Of a stretch of DNA of 64,000 nt, positions 57,055 to 64,000 are shown in pieces; the stretch's first letter is position 1, and every line of letters begins with the position of its first letter. The translations under genes and the position numbers were made by a program. Source of the DNA: Alcanivorax nanhaiticus (GTDB lineage Bacteria; Pseudomonadota; Gammaproteobacteria; Pseudomonadales; Alcanivoracaceae); the NCBI RefSeq assembly GCF_000756665.1, contig NZ_ARXV01000013.1, positions 52,923 through 116,922 of the forward strand. Direction: 5' to 3'. A model generated the notes under the pieces. That model did no database searches and was not told the origin of the DNA. It saw nothing but the letters and a program-made list of their open reading frames with translations.

Positions 57055-59666
57055 GTAGTATCTGTACCACCTGTCCATACTGTGGTGTTGGGTGCGGTAT
57101 CCGTACCGATGGTAATACCCTGCAGGGCGATGAGATTCATCCGGCCAATGGTGGCCGCCTGTGTGTGAAGGGTTCCTCCGTACTGGAAACCCTGGGAGAC
57201 CAGGACAGGTTGTTGTACCCGGAAATAGAGGGTCTTCGCGCCAGCTGGAATCACGCGCTGGATGAAGTGGCTAATCGTTTTCGCCGTATCGTGGATGAAC
57301 ATGGTCCGGATGCGGTTGCCTTCTATGTGTCGGGTCAGCTACTCACTGAGGATTATTACGTCGCCAACAAATTGATGAAGGGCTATATCGGTAGCGCCAA
57401 CATCGATACCAATTCCCGGCTGTGCATGAGCAGCGCGGTGGTGGCCCACAAGCGTGCCTTTGGTGAGGACGTGGTGCCCGGTTGTTATGAAGATCTCGAG
57501 ATCGCGGATCTGGTGATTCTGACCGGCTCCAATACCGCCTGGGCACATCCTATCGTGTATCAGCGGATTGCGGCGGCCAAGCAGGCGCGCCCGGAAATGA
57601 AAGTGGTGGTGATCGATCCCCGTCGCACGGCCACCTGTGATCTGGCGGATCTGCACATTGCCGTGCGACCTGGTCAGGATGTTCCTTTATTCAATGGCCT
57701 GCTCACCTGGCTGGACGATCACAACGCGTTGGACGGTGAGTACATCGCGGCACACACCAACGGCTTTGATGCAGCGCTCAGCACGGCTCGCGAGCAGGGC
57801 AATGACTGGGATGCACTGGCGAGTCAACTGGGCGTGTCCAAGGTCGACCTGACGACCTTCTATCACTGGTTTGCCACCTGCGACAAAACCGTCACGGTGT
57901 TTTCCCAAGGGGTTAACCAGGCGCGAAATGGTTCCGACCAGGGTAATGCCATTATCAATGCGCATTTGGCCACTGGCCGTGTAGGTAAACCGGGAGCCAG
58001 TCCGTTTTCCATTACCGGCCAGCCCAATGCCATGGGCGGCAGGGAAGTGGGAGGCCTGGCCAACCAGCTGGCTGTGCATCTGGATATTGATAACCAGGAG
58101 CATCATGCAGCGGTGGCCGATTTCTGGCAGACAGAAAACCTGGCTCGGGAAAATGGTCTGACAGCGGTTGATCTGTTCAATGCGGTGGAAAGTGGTCAGG
58201 TCAAAGCAGTCTGGATTATGGCTACCAATCCGGTGGACTCCCTGCCTGAGGCGGATCGCGTGCGCCATGCATTGATGGCATGCGATACCGTGGTGGTGTC
58301 TGACTGTGTGGCCAGTGGCGATACCCTGGCCTGTGCTGACATTCGTCTCCCGGCGCTGGGCTGGGGAGAAAAGTCCGGCATGGTTACCAACTCCGAGCGC
58401 TGTGTGTCACGCCAGCGGCCTTTTGTTCCGGCTCCGGGGGAAGCGAAAGCCGACTGGTGGATCATCACCGAAGTGGCCCGCCGTATGGGTTACGCTGATG
58501 CGTTCGGTTATCAGCACGAACATGAAATTTTTGCCGAGTATTCGGCGCTCACTGCACTGGCTGGCCGGTTTGGTAAGCGGCTTGACCTGACAGCGGCTGC
58601 AGAAATGAGCGCCGACCAATATGAAAGCTGGGAGCCGCAACAGTGGCCCCTGCAAGCTGATCCTCGCTGTTTCGGGGATGGCCAGTTTGCGACCCCTGAT
58701 GGTCGCGCACGTTTTGTGGCGTGCAAGAATCCGGTGGTTCACAAGATGGGTGACGCCTACCCGGTGATCCTCAACAGCGGCCGTATTCGTGATCAATGGC
58801 ATACCATGACACGCACCGGCAGAGCAGGGCGGTTGTTCGCTCACCTCAGCGAACCGTTTACTGCCCTCCACCCCAAAGATATTGAGCGTTACCGGCTCAC
58901 GGATGGCGGCTTTGTCCGCCTGACCAGCAAGGTTGGTGATGCTCTGGTGCGGGTGAAAAGTGATGCCGGGCAACGCCCCGGTACGGCTTTCATGCCCATG
59001 CACTGGACTGATCAGTTTTCTCGCCGCGCCCGGGTTGATGCCCTGGTGCCGGCACGTCTGGATCCGCATTCCGGCCAGCCGGCGTTCAAACATACGCCGG
59101 TTAATGTCAGCGACTGGCAACCCCGCTGGCATGGCTGGTTGTTCACGGCGGCAACCCCGCCCGCCGTGGAGTACTGGGCCCGAGTTCCCGTCGATGCATT
59201 TTTGCAGGCGGGCCAAGTACAACGCTATCGGCTGGCCGGCGATGCGGACCTAACCGAACAACAACTCCATGAATGGATGCCAGAGGCAGCGCAGTGGTTG
59301 GCGCTGAATGATCCCTCCACAGGCCATTTTCGCCGTGCTGCCCTGGATGCCGATGGCAAACTGATCGCGTGGCTTGCCATCGGCGAAAGCCTGCCGCTGT
59401 GTGATGTGGAATGGCTGGCCAGCTGCTTTGCGGATGAACAGGACGTGCAACCCCTGTCCATCCTGGCAGGGCAACCCGCTGATGCCGGTCCGGATCTCGG
59501 GCCTGTGATCTGCAGTTGCCATCAGGTGCGGCAGAAAACCATCGAAGCAGCGGTAGAAGAGGGTGCCGATACGGTGGAGGCGATTGGCCAGTGCTGTAAG
59601 GCCGGCACTAACTGTGGCTCCTGCATTCCGGAGTTGAAAGGGCTGCTGGCTACCAGCGCTGTCTGA
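57051..59666 (+). CDS. nasA: Assimilatory nitrate reductase catalytic subunit
   Basis: An 871-residue molybdopterin enzyme. The N-terminal [4Fe-4S] site is CPYCGVGC...CVKG, followed by the long Mo-bisMGD domain (GSNTAWAHPI, TGRVGKPGASPFS, TGQPNAMGGREVGG) and the C-terminal cofactor cap. The last ~70 residues hold an added BFD-like [2Fe-2S] domain (CSCHQV...CGSC), a known feature of the Klebsiella NasA group. Reduces nitrate to nitrite in the cytoplasm. Lies last in the nir operon, coupled to the FAD protein by ATGA. Confidence 0.95.
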   Translation: MSSICTTCPYCGVGCGIRTDGNTLQGDEIHPANGGRLCVKGSSVLETLGDQDRLLYPEIEGLRASWNHALDEVANRFRRIVDEHGPDAVAFYVSGQLLTEDYYVANKLMKGYIGSANIDTNSRLCMSSAVVAHKRAFGEDVVPGCYEDLEIADLVILTGSNTAWAHPIVYQRIAAAKQARPEMKVVVIDPRRTATCDLADLHIAVRPGQDVPLFNGLLTWLDDHNALDGEYIAAHTNGFDAALSTAREQGNDWDALASQLGVSKVDLTTFYHWFATCDKTVTVFSQGVNQARNGSDQGNAIINAHLATGRVGKPGASPFSITGQPNAMGGREVGGLANQLAVHLDIDNQEHHAAVADFWQTENLARENGLTAVDLFNAVESGQVKAVWIMATNPVDSLPEADRVRHALMACDTVVVSDCVASGDTLACADIRLPALGWGEKSGMVTNSERCVSRQRPFVPAPGEAKADWWIITEVARRMGYADAFGYQHEHEIFAEYSALTALAGRFGKRLDLTAAAEMSADQYESWEPQQWPLQADPRCFGDGQFATPDGRARFVACKNPVVHKMGDAYPVILNSGRIRDQWHTMTRTGRAGRLFAHLSEPFTALHPKDIERYRLTDGGFVRLTSKVGDALVRVKSDAGQRPGTAFMPMHWTDQFSRRARVDALVPARLDPHSGQPAFKHTPVNVSDWQPRWHGWLFTAATPPAVEYWARVPVDAFLQAGQVQRYRLAGDADLTEQQLHEWMPEAAQWLALNDPSTGHFRRAALDADGKLIAWLAIGESLPLCDVEWLASCFADEQDVQPLSILAGQPADAGPDLGPVICSCHQVRQKTIEAAVEEGADTVEAIGQCCKAGTNCGSCIPELKGLLATSAV

Positions 59667-59722
59667 TTCTGTAACATCCCGCCCCGACAGTCATCGAAGT
59701 GCAAATGTCTGTCGGGGTCTCC

Positions 59723-60601
59723 ATGAAAAGTCTCAAATCTCTGTTTATTTCTGGTCAAATTACCTTGGCGGTGGGTTCTGTCGCGGTGGCGATCTGGCTG
59801 ACCATTGTGGGCAACCCTTATGGATTGGCCTTGTTGTTACCTGCACTGCCGCTCCTGATATTCCTGGCACGGCTCTTCCTGTTTCCTCCGGCACGCACCA
59901 GTACCAATCTGCCGTGGGTATTCTGGCCGACGCTCGTTGGGGCGGTGGTGGTAGTGGTTTTATTCGCTGGCGGAAAAGCATGCTGGTTGATGAGTTCCCT
60001 GGCGGTACTGAATCTACTGGGGGTGTACCTGTACATCCGCTGGTACAGCCGTTATCAGCAACGTCCGCTGACTGCTGAAATTGGCAAGGTGCTGCCCCCT
60101 GTCAGCTTTTCGGACCTGAATGGCAACTTGGTCACACCGGAATCTTTTGCCGGTCACCCCGTGATTCTGATGTTTTATCGCGGCAACTGGTGCCCACTGT
60201 GCATGGCGCAGATTCGTGAGATTGCTGAACAGTATCAGTCATTGCAGGAGAAAGGTGTGCGGGTGGCACTGGTCAGCCCTCAGTCCCATACCCAGTCTGC
60301 TGCATTGGCGAAACAGTTTTCAGTTCAGTTTGATTTCCTTCGTGATGACAATAACCAGTCTGCAAGAACACTGGGAATTATCGATGAAGGCGGTACACCG
60401 GCGGGGCTGGAGGTGTTGGGGTATGACAGCGACACCGTCATGCCGAGGGGGTTGGGGGATGACAGCGACACCGTCATGCCGACAGTACTGATTCTGGATC
60501 GGGAAGGGCGATTGGTTTACCAGCATCTCACCGATAATTACCGAGTCCGCCCGGAGCCCTCTCTCTTTATGGCGGTACTCAAGGAAAAAGGCTTAATCTG
60601 A
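59723..60601 (+). CDS. Membrane-anchored peroxiredoxin/thioredoxin-like protein
   Basis: A 292-residue protein with three hydrophobic segments in the first ~110 residues, then an AhpC/TSA thioredoxin fold with GNWCPLC (CxxC-type active site) and VALVSPQSH. The domain topology suggests a periplasmic redox domain. Between the second and third strands, a 12-residue unit is duplicated in frame (DSDTVMP occurs twice). The ATG at 59723 is chosen because it starts just before the first helix; 59705 is an alternative. Confidence 0.75.
   Translation: MKSLKSLFISGQITLAVGSVAVAIWLTIVGNPYGLALLLPALPLLIFLARLFLFPPARTSTNLPWVFWPTLVGAVVVVVLFAGGKACWLMSSLAVLNLLGVYLYIRWYSRYQQRPLTAEIGKVLPPVSFSDLNGNLVTPESFAGHPVILMFYRGNWCPLCMAQIREIAEQYQSLQEKGVRVALVSPQSHTQSAALAKQFSVQFDFLRDDNNQSARTLGIIDEGGTPAGLEVLGYDSDTVMPRGLGDDSDTVMPTVLILDREGRLVYQHLTDNYRVRPEPSLFMAVLKEKGLI
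60416..60487. repeat. In-frame 36-bp tandem duplication inside the redoxin gene
   Basis: The 23-base core ATGACAGCGACACCGTCATG... occurs at 60423 and again at 60459, a period of 36 bases or 12 codons. It gives DSDTVMP twice. The copies differ at only a few flanking bases, so the duplication seems recent. Confidence 0.85.
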
Positions 60602-60641
60602 ATTCGCGAGCAGCAGAGGCCAAAGCCAGGACCCCTGCTGC

Positions 60642-61469
60642 TTATTCCCTGCCTTTCAGTGACAGTTTGGGCAATTTGCTGCCGCATTGTTTGCAGAATC
60701 TCGCATCCGGGTCGTGGGAGTGCCAGTGGCATTCGGTGCACTCGCGCTCATATTGCATGCTGTGCCGAGCCGCAGAGATCTCGGCTGTGACGATACCAGT
60801 AGGGACCGCGATGATGGCATAGCCTGTGATCATGGCCAGTGAAGCAATCAATTGCCCCAATGGCGTGTGTGGAGAAATATCCCCGTAGCCGACAGTGGTG
60901 ATGGTCACGATAGCCCAGTAAATGCTTCTGGGGATGCTGGTGAAGCCGTTCTTTGGCCCTTCCACCACATACATGACACTGCCAAAAATAACGATCACTA
61001 CGAACACCGAAAACATGAAGATAGCGATCTTGCGGCGGGTGCGCACCAGGGCGAGCCCGAGCTGATTGGCCTCGCCCATGAACTTGACCAGCTTCATGAC
61101 CCGGAATACTCGCAGTACCCGTAGCGCGCGGATAGTAAGCAGGTAATTGGAGCCGGCGACGATCAGGCTCAAATAGGTGGGAATAATCGAAAGCAGGTCG
61201 ACAATGCCGTAAAAACTGCGTGCATACCGCAATGGACGTTCACTGACCCACAGACGGATTCCGTATTCCAGAGTGAACAAAATGGTGAAGAACCACTCGG
61301 CGGCATACAGCCAGGTACCATAGTCCAGATGCAGGCTGGCGACACTGTCCAGCATCACCGCAACGACACTGGCCAGAATGGTAACAATCAGGATTACATC
61401 AAACAGCTGACCCGCCGGCGTGTCAGTGCCGAAGATAATATGTCGCCAGCGTTCTCGCAGACTTTCCAT
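60642..61469 (-). CDS. Voltage-sensor potassium channel with zinc-ribbon tail
   Basis: A 275-residue six-helix ion transporter. S4 is RALRVLRVFRVMKLVKF with regularly spaced arginines, and the pore carries TTVGYGD, a K+ selectivity filter. The C-terminus ends in C-x2-C-x13-C-x2-C (CTEC...CKQC), a probable zinc ribbon not usual for Kv-type bacterial channels. ATG at 61469 has AGGAA upstream; a longer frame to 61538 lacks a ribosome site. Transcribed opposite to its neighbours. Confidence 0.85.
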   Translation of the reverse strand: MESLRERWRHIIFGTDTPAGQLFDVILIVTILASVVAVMLDSVASLHLDYGTWLYAAEWFFTILFTLEYGIRLWVSERPLRYARSFYGIVDLLSIIPTYLSLIVAGSNYLLTIRALRVLRVFRVMKLVKFMGEANQLGLALVRTRRKIAIFMFSVFVVIVIFGSVMYVVEGPKNGFTSIPRSIYWAIVTITTVGYGDISPHTPLGQLIASLAMITGYAIIAVPTGIVTAEISAARHSMQYERECTECHWHSHDPDARFCKQCGSKLPKLSLKGRE

Positions 61470-61567
61470 GCAGGTTCCTGATCCCGTGAAATCAACAAAG
61501 CTGCCGCTATTGTGGCTTGTTACGCATCGGATGACCACTTAGTCTATGAACCAGAGGCGCAACCATC

Positions 61568-62569
61568 ATGAAGAAAAACAACAATACTCTGTTCCCGGGA
61601 AATAGCTGGCAGGGCAAAATTGTCACGTCTGTCATGCGTACTCTTATCAAACCCGTGGTTAGCCGCGTGCGTTTCAGTCGGCGTTTCATGAAGTTTTCCC
61701 AGCTGGGGTTTGATGCTGTGACGTTGGCTCTGCCAGTACATTCAGACGTCCATATTTCCCCGGCGCTGGTGGGCGGCGTGCCTGGAGAATGGCTTATCGC
61801 TGGGCGGGGCGTCCGTTCTAACCGGGTAGTGCTTTATTTTCATGGCGGCGCTTACTTTTTTGGTTCTCCCCGTTCACACCGTGCCGTTACCTGGCGGATG
61901 AGTCAGTATTGCAAAGCGAAAGTATTGGCCCTGGATTATCGCCAACCACCTGACTGGGCGTATCCTGCACCTATTGATGATGCGGTTCGCGCCTACAAAG
62001 CGTTATTGGCGCTGGGCTACAACCCCGATCATATTGTCTTCGCTGGAGATTCTGCCGGAGGCAATTTGTCACTGGTGACCATGCTGCGGTTACGGGAACT
62101 GGGTCTGCCATTGCCATCCTGTGGTGTGTTGATCAGCCCCTGGGGCGATCTGACATGCTCCGGAGACAGTGTGGCAACCAACAGTGACAGAGACCCGTTG
62201 ATTCCCATTGGCGCCCTGAGTTTTGTCTCCCGTTCCTACAGTCGTGAGCACGATCCGGCGTCTCCTCTGCTTTCGCCGGTCTTTGCGGATCTTACCGGCT
62301 TGCCTCCGTTGCTGGTGCAGGTCGGTAGCACAGAGGTGCTGTTGAGTGATTCCGAGCGCGTGGCCGCGCAGGCTGAGAAAGCAGGGGTGCACTGTCAATT
62401 GCAAGTCTGGGAAAACATGCCTCATGTGTTCCATGCGTTGGCCTCCTGGTTGCCAGAGGCGCAACAGGCATTGCAGGAAATCGGAGCTTTTGTGCACGAG
62501 CACCTGAGTCAAAGAGATGAGGGGGGACACGTTCGCGCTCATGCCCAAGTGGTACGAGGCCGCCAGTAA
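61568..62569 (+). CDS. Alpha/beta hydrolase of the HSL family
   Basis: A 333-residue esterase/lipase with the HSL oxyanion motif HGGAYFFGS, the nucleophile elbow GDSAGG, and the C-terminal catalytic His in NMPHVFH. HSL members hydrolyse short-chain acyl esters. There is no clear signal peptide. It is followed by 268 bases and then the repeat lipoprotein; GAGG is 11 bases before the ATG. Confidence 0.87.
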   Translation: MKKNNNTLFPGNSWQGKIVTSVMRTLIKPVVSRVRFSRRFMKFSQLGFDAVTLALPVHSDVHISPALVGGVPGEWLIAGRGVRSNRVVLYFHGGAYFFGSPRSHRAVTWRMSQYCKAKVLALDYRQPPDWAYPAPIDDAVRAYKALLALGYNPDHIVFAGDSAGGNLSLVTMLRLRELGLPLPSCGVLISPWGDLTCSGDSVATNSDRDPLIPIGALSFVSRSYSREHDPASPLLSPVFADLTGLPPLLVQVGSTEVLLSDSERVAAQAEKAGVHCQLQVWENMPHVFHALASWLPEAQQALQEIGAFVHEHLSQRDEGGHVRAHAQVVRGRQ

Positions 62570-62837
62570 CTGCTGCAGGCGGCGATCAAGGAGTTTTCGA
62601 AGGCGAAGGACCATTTCACCGGCCTGCATGTCTGATTTTTTGCAGTGTGTAGTTTTGAGTCCCATGCCGACACCAAGTGGTTACGCTGGCTACGCTTGGT
62701 TACACACTATCAACCGCCGCGCTCTACAGTAGATTGCACATCCCACCCATAGTCCACCATGCACGCTTCCTTAATAGATGCAATCACAGCGCTTTACAGG
62801 GAAGACATAACGACAAAGCATGATGGAGGGGTTCGTC

Positions 62838-64000
62838 TTGGCTAATCAACTCAAACTCATGGTAGGCACCAGCGCCCTTGCGGCGATGCTGGCGGCTTGT
62901 GGTGGTGGGGGCAGCAGTTCCGCACCTGCTTCAGACGCCAGCGGCGCAACAGCACGCGCGTTGCCTCCAGAGATCGCAGAAATTATCGATCAGGAAAATC
63001 CACTCACCGACGCACTGTGTCCTTTGACCAGTGCTGCGCCTGATGGGGCCGGTAATATCGACCCGCAGGCCTGTCTGGATGAAGGGGAAGAGGGTGCAGA
63101 GGAAGATAGCGGCTATGAGCTATCCTTGAATCCTCTGGTTCAACAATTCTGTCCGGAAGCGGCGCAGGCTTTTGATGCGACGCTTACCTTCAACGGTGAA
63201 ATGCTGGATCAGGATTTCATCTACGATACCGACACCTCCTTTGATGGCAGTGCTACCTTCCCGGCAGCCTGTCTGCAGGAAGCGGCAGGGAACTTTGGTG
63301 AATTCGGTGACTTGATTGGTGGGTCCAATCCGCTTACCGATGCTATCTGCCCGGAAGAATCCGCAGATGGAGAAGTGGATCCGGCCAACTGTTTCGCCGA
63401 AGCCACTGCGAACGGCGGTCTTCCCGGTGGCGGTGGTGGCGATCTGCCAGGTGCCGATCAGCTGACCGAGCAGCTTTGTCCGGAAGCCGGTGCGGGGGAG
63501 TTCAATGAAGAGACCCCGGTAAACTGTCTGAATGAGGCCAGCCGTAATTATGTGGCGATCTACGACATGCTCACCGAGAGCAATGCGCTGACTCAACAAA
63601 TCTGTCCTGAAGATTCTGCTGATGGCCGCATCGATCCGCCAGCCTGCTTTACTGAGGCGCTGTTGAGCCAGGGAGGCTTCCCCGGTGATGGCGGTGGAGA
63701 TGGTGGAGATGGTGGCGACGGTGGTGGCGATGCCAGCAACCCGTTTGCGCCATTGCTTGAGCAATTCTGTCCTGAAACAGCCGCTACGCCTGTTGGTCCA
63801 ACCACCGCGTTTGACTGTCTGGCTGAAGCGGGTGGGAACTTCCAGGACGTTCAGGATCTGTTGTTGGGTTCCAACCCTCTGACCGAGCAGCTTTGCCCGG
63901 CAGCGGCGGCGAACAGCCCAATTGATCCTGCCGCCTGCTTTATGGAAGCCGCGGAAGGGCTCGCGCCGGGCGGCGGCGGTCTGCCGGGGGCTGATGGCAA
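62838..64000 (+). CDS. Cysteine-repeat lipoprotein, incomplete at the window end
   Basis: The frame is open from a TTG at 62838 (GGAGGGG 6 bases upstream) to the window end, at least 387 codons; ATGs at 62820 and 62823 are in frame but lack a ribosome site. A lipoprotein signal ends at LAAC, followed by Gly/Ser. The mature part is acidic, with at least seven repeats of the form NPLTxxxCPE...DPxxCxxEA, each with two cysteines. Short repeats carry ADGxIDPxxCFxEA and a Gly-rich linker; long ones carry NFxxxxDLLxGS. The two types alternate. An outer-membrane or surface lipoprotein of unknown role; repeats suggest disulphide- or ion-stabilised structure. Confidence 0.8.
   Translation, partial: MANQLKLMVGTSALAAMLAACGGGGSSSAPASDASGATARALPPEIAEIIDQENPLTDALCPLTSAAPDGAGNIDPQACLDEGEEGAEEDSGYELSLNPLVQQFCPEAAQAFDATLTFNGEMLDQDFIYDTDTSFDGSATFPAACLQEAAGNFGEFGDLIGGSNPLTDAICPEESADGEVDPANCFAEATANGGLPGGGGGDLPGADQLTEQLCPEAGAGEFNEETPVNCLNEASRNYVAIYDMLTESNALTQQICPEDSADGRIDPPACFTEALLSQGGFPGDGGGDGGDGGDGGGDASNPFAPLLEQFCPETAATPVGPTTAFDCLAEAGGNFQDVQDLLLGSNPLTEQLCPAAAANSPIDPAACFMEAAEGLAPGGGGLPGADG

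Noticed and set aside
63120..63764. A 214-codon minus-strand frame in the repeat lipoprotein
   Set aside because: It is the mirror of the repeats; the plus-strand frame has a signal peptide, lipobox and conserved cysteines.

Overview
The window looks like chromosomal core sequence of a marine Gammaproteobacterium, most likely Alcanivorax or a close relative. This is inference from gene content and order, not from a database match. The long run comEC - exbB - exbD - (msbA) - lpxK - kdsB - ptp - murB | rne | rluC - HAD - sppA | maf | yceD - rpmF - plsX - fabD - fabG - acpP - fabF - pabC - mltG - tmk - holB - pilZ - tatD follows the Pseudomonas aeruginosa order closely. An NqrM/ApbE gene end, a GlyGly-CTERM protease and the absence of prophage, IS, tRNA, rRNA or CRISPR signals also fit a streamlined marine genome.

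Layout. 1-9 kb is accessory: the end of an apbE-nqrM block, a GNAT/C39-like fusion, a patatin, a glycerophosphodiesterase, a sulfotransferase/GT4/DUF2334 run, and an exported helical protein of unknown role. 8.8-12.1 kb holds a YecR-like lipoprotein, the agmatine-to-putrescine pair aguA-aguB, and a low-complexity exported protein. 12.3-43.5 kb is the conserved core: lipoprotein release (one LolC/E permease plus LolD), ComEC, ExbB/D, lipid A and Kdo supply, MurB, RNase E, RluC, SppA, Maf, the rpmF-fatty-acid cluster, MltG, Tmk, HolB, PilZ, TatD and RmuC. 43.5-48.9 kb is mixed: a secreted trypsin-like protease, a YiiX-like protein that seems to lack its catalytic residues, a class V aminotransferase, and a TetR regulator with a DUF1285 partner.

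49.0-59.7 kb is a complete assimilatory nitrate module. A nitrate transporter and a PP2C/kinase fusion run leftward; nirB, nirD, an FAD oxidoreductase and the molybdopterin nitrate reductase run rightward. The two arms are divided by a 610-bp control region with two divergent sigma-54 promoters and a probable NtrC site, so the module is probably switched on together by nitrogen limitation. 59.7-64 kb carries a membrane redoxin, a voltage-sensor K+ channel with a zinc-ribbon tail, an HSL-type esterase, and the first ~390 residues of a lipoprotein built from repeats with two cysteines each, cut by the window end.

Two patterns stand out. Several gene junctions carry short words repeated on one side and inverted on the other, at three sites around strong terminators and overlapping the stop codons of the flanking genes. 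The repeat lipoprotein at the right edge has an alternating two-module structure that matches no family I recognise.
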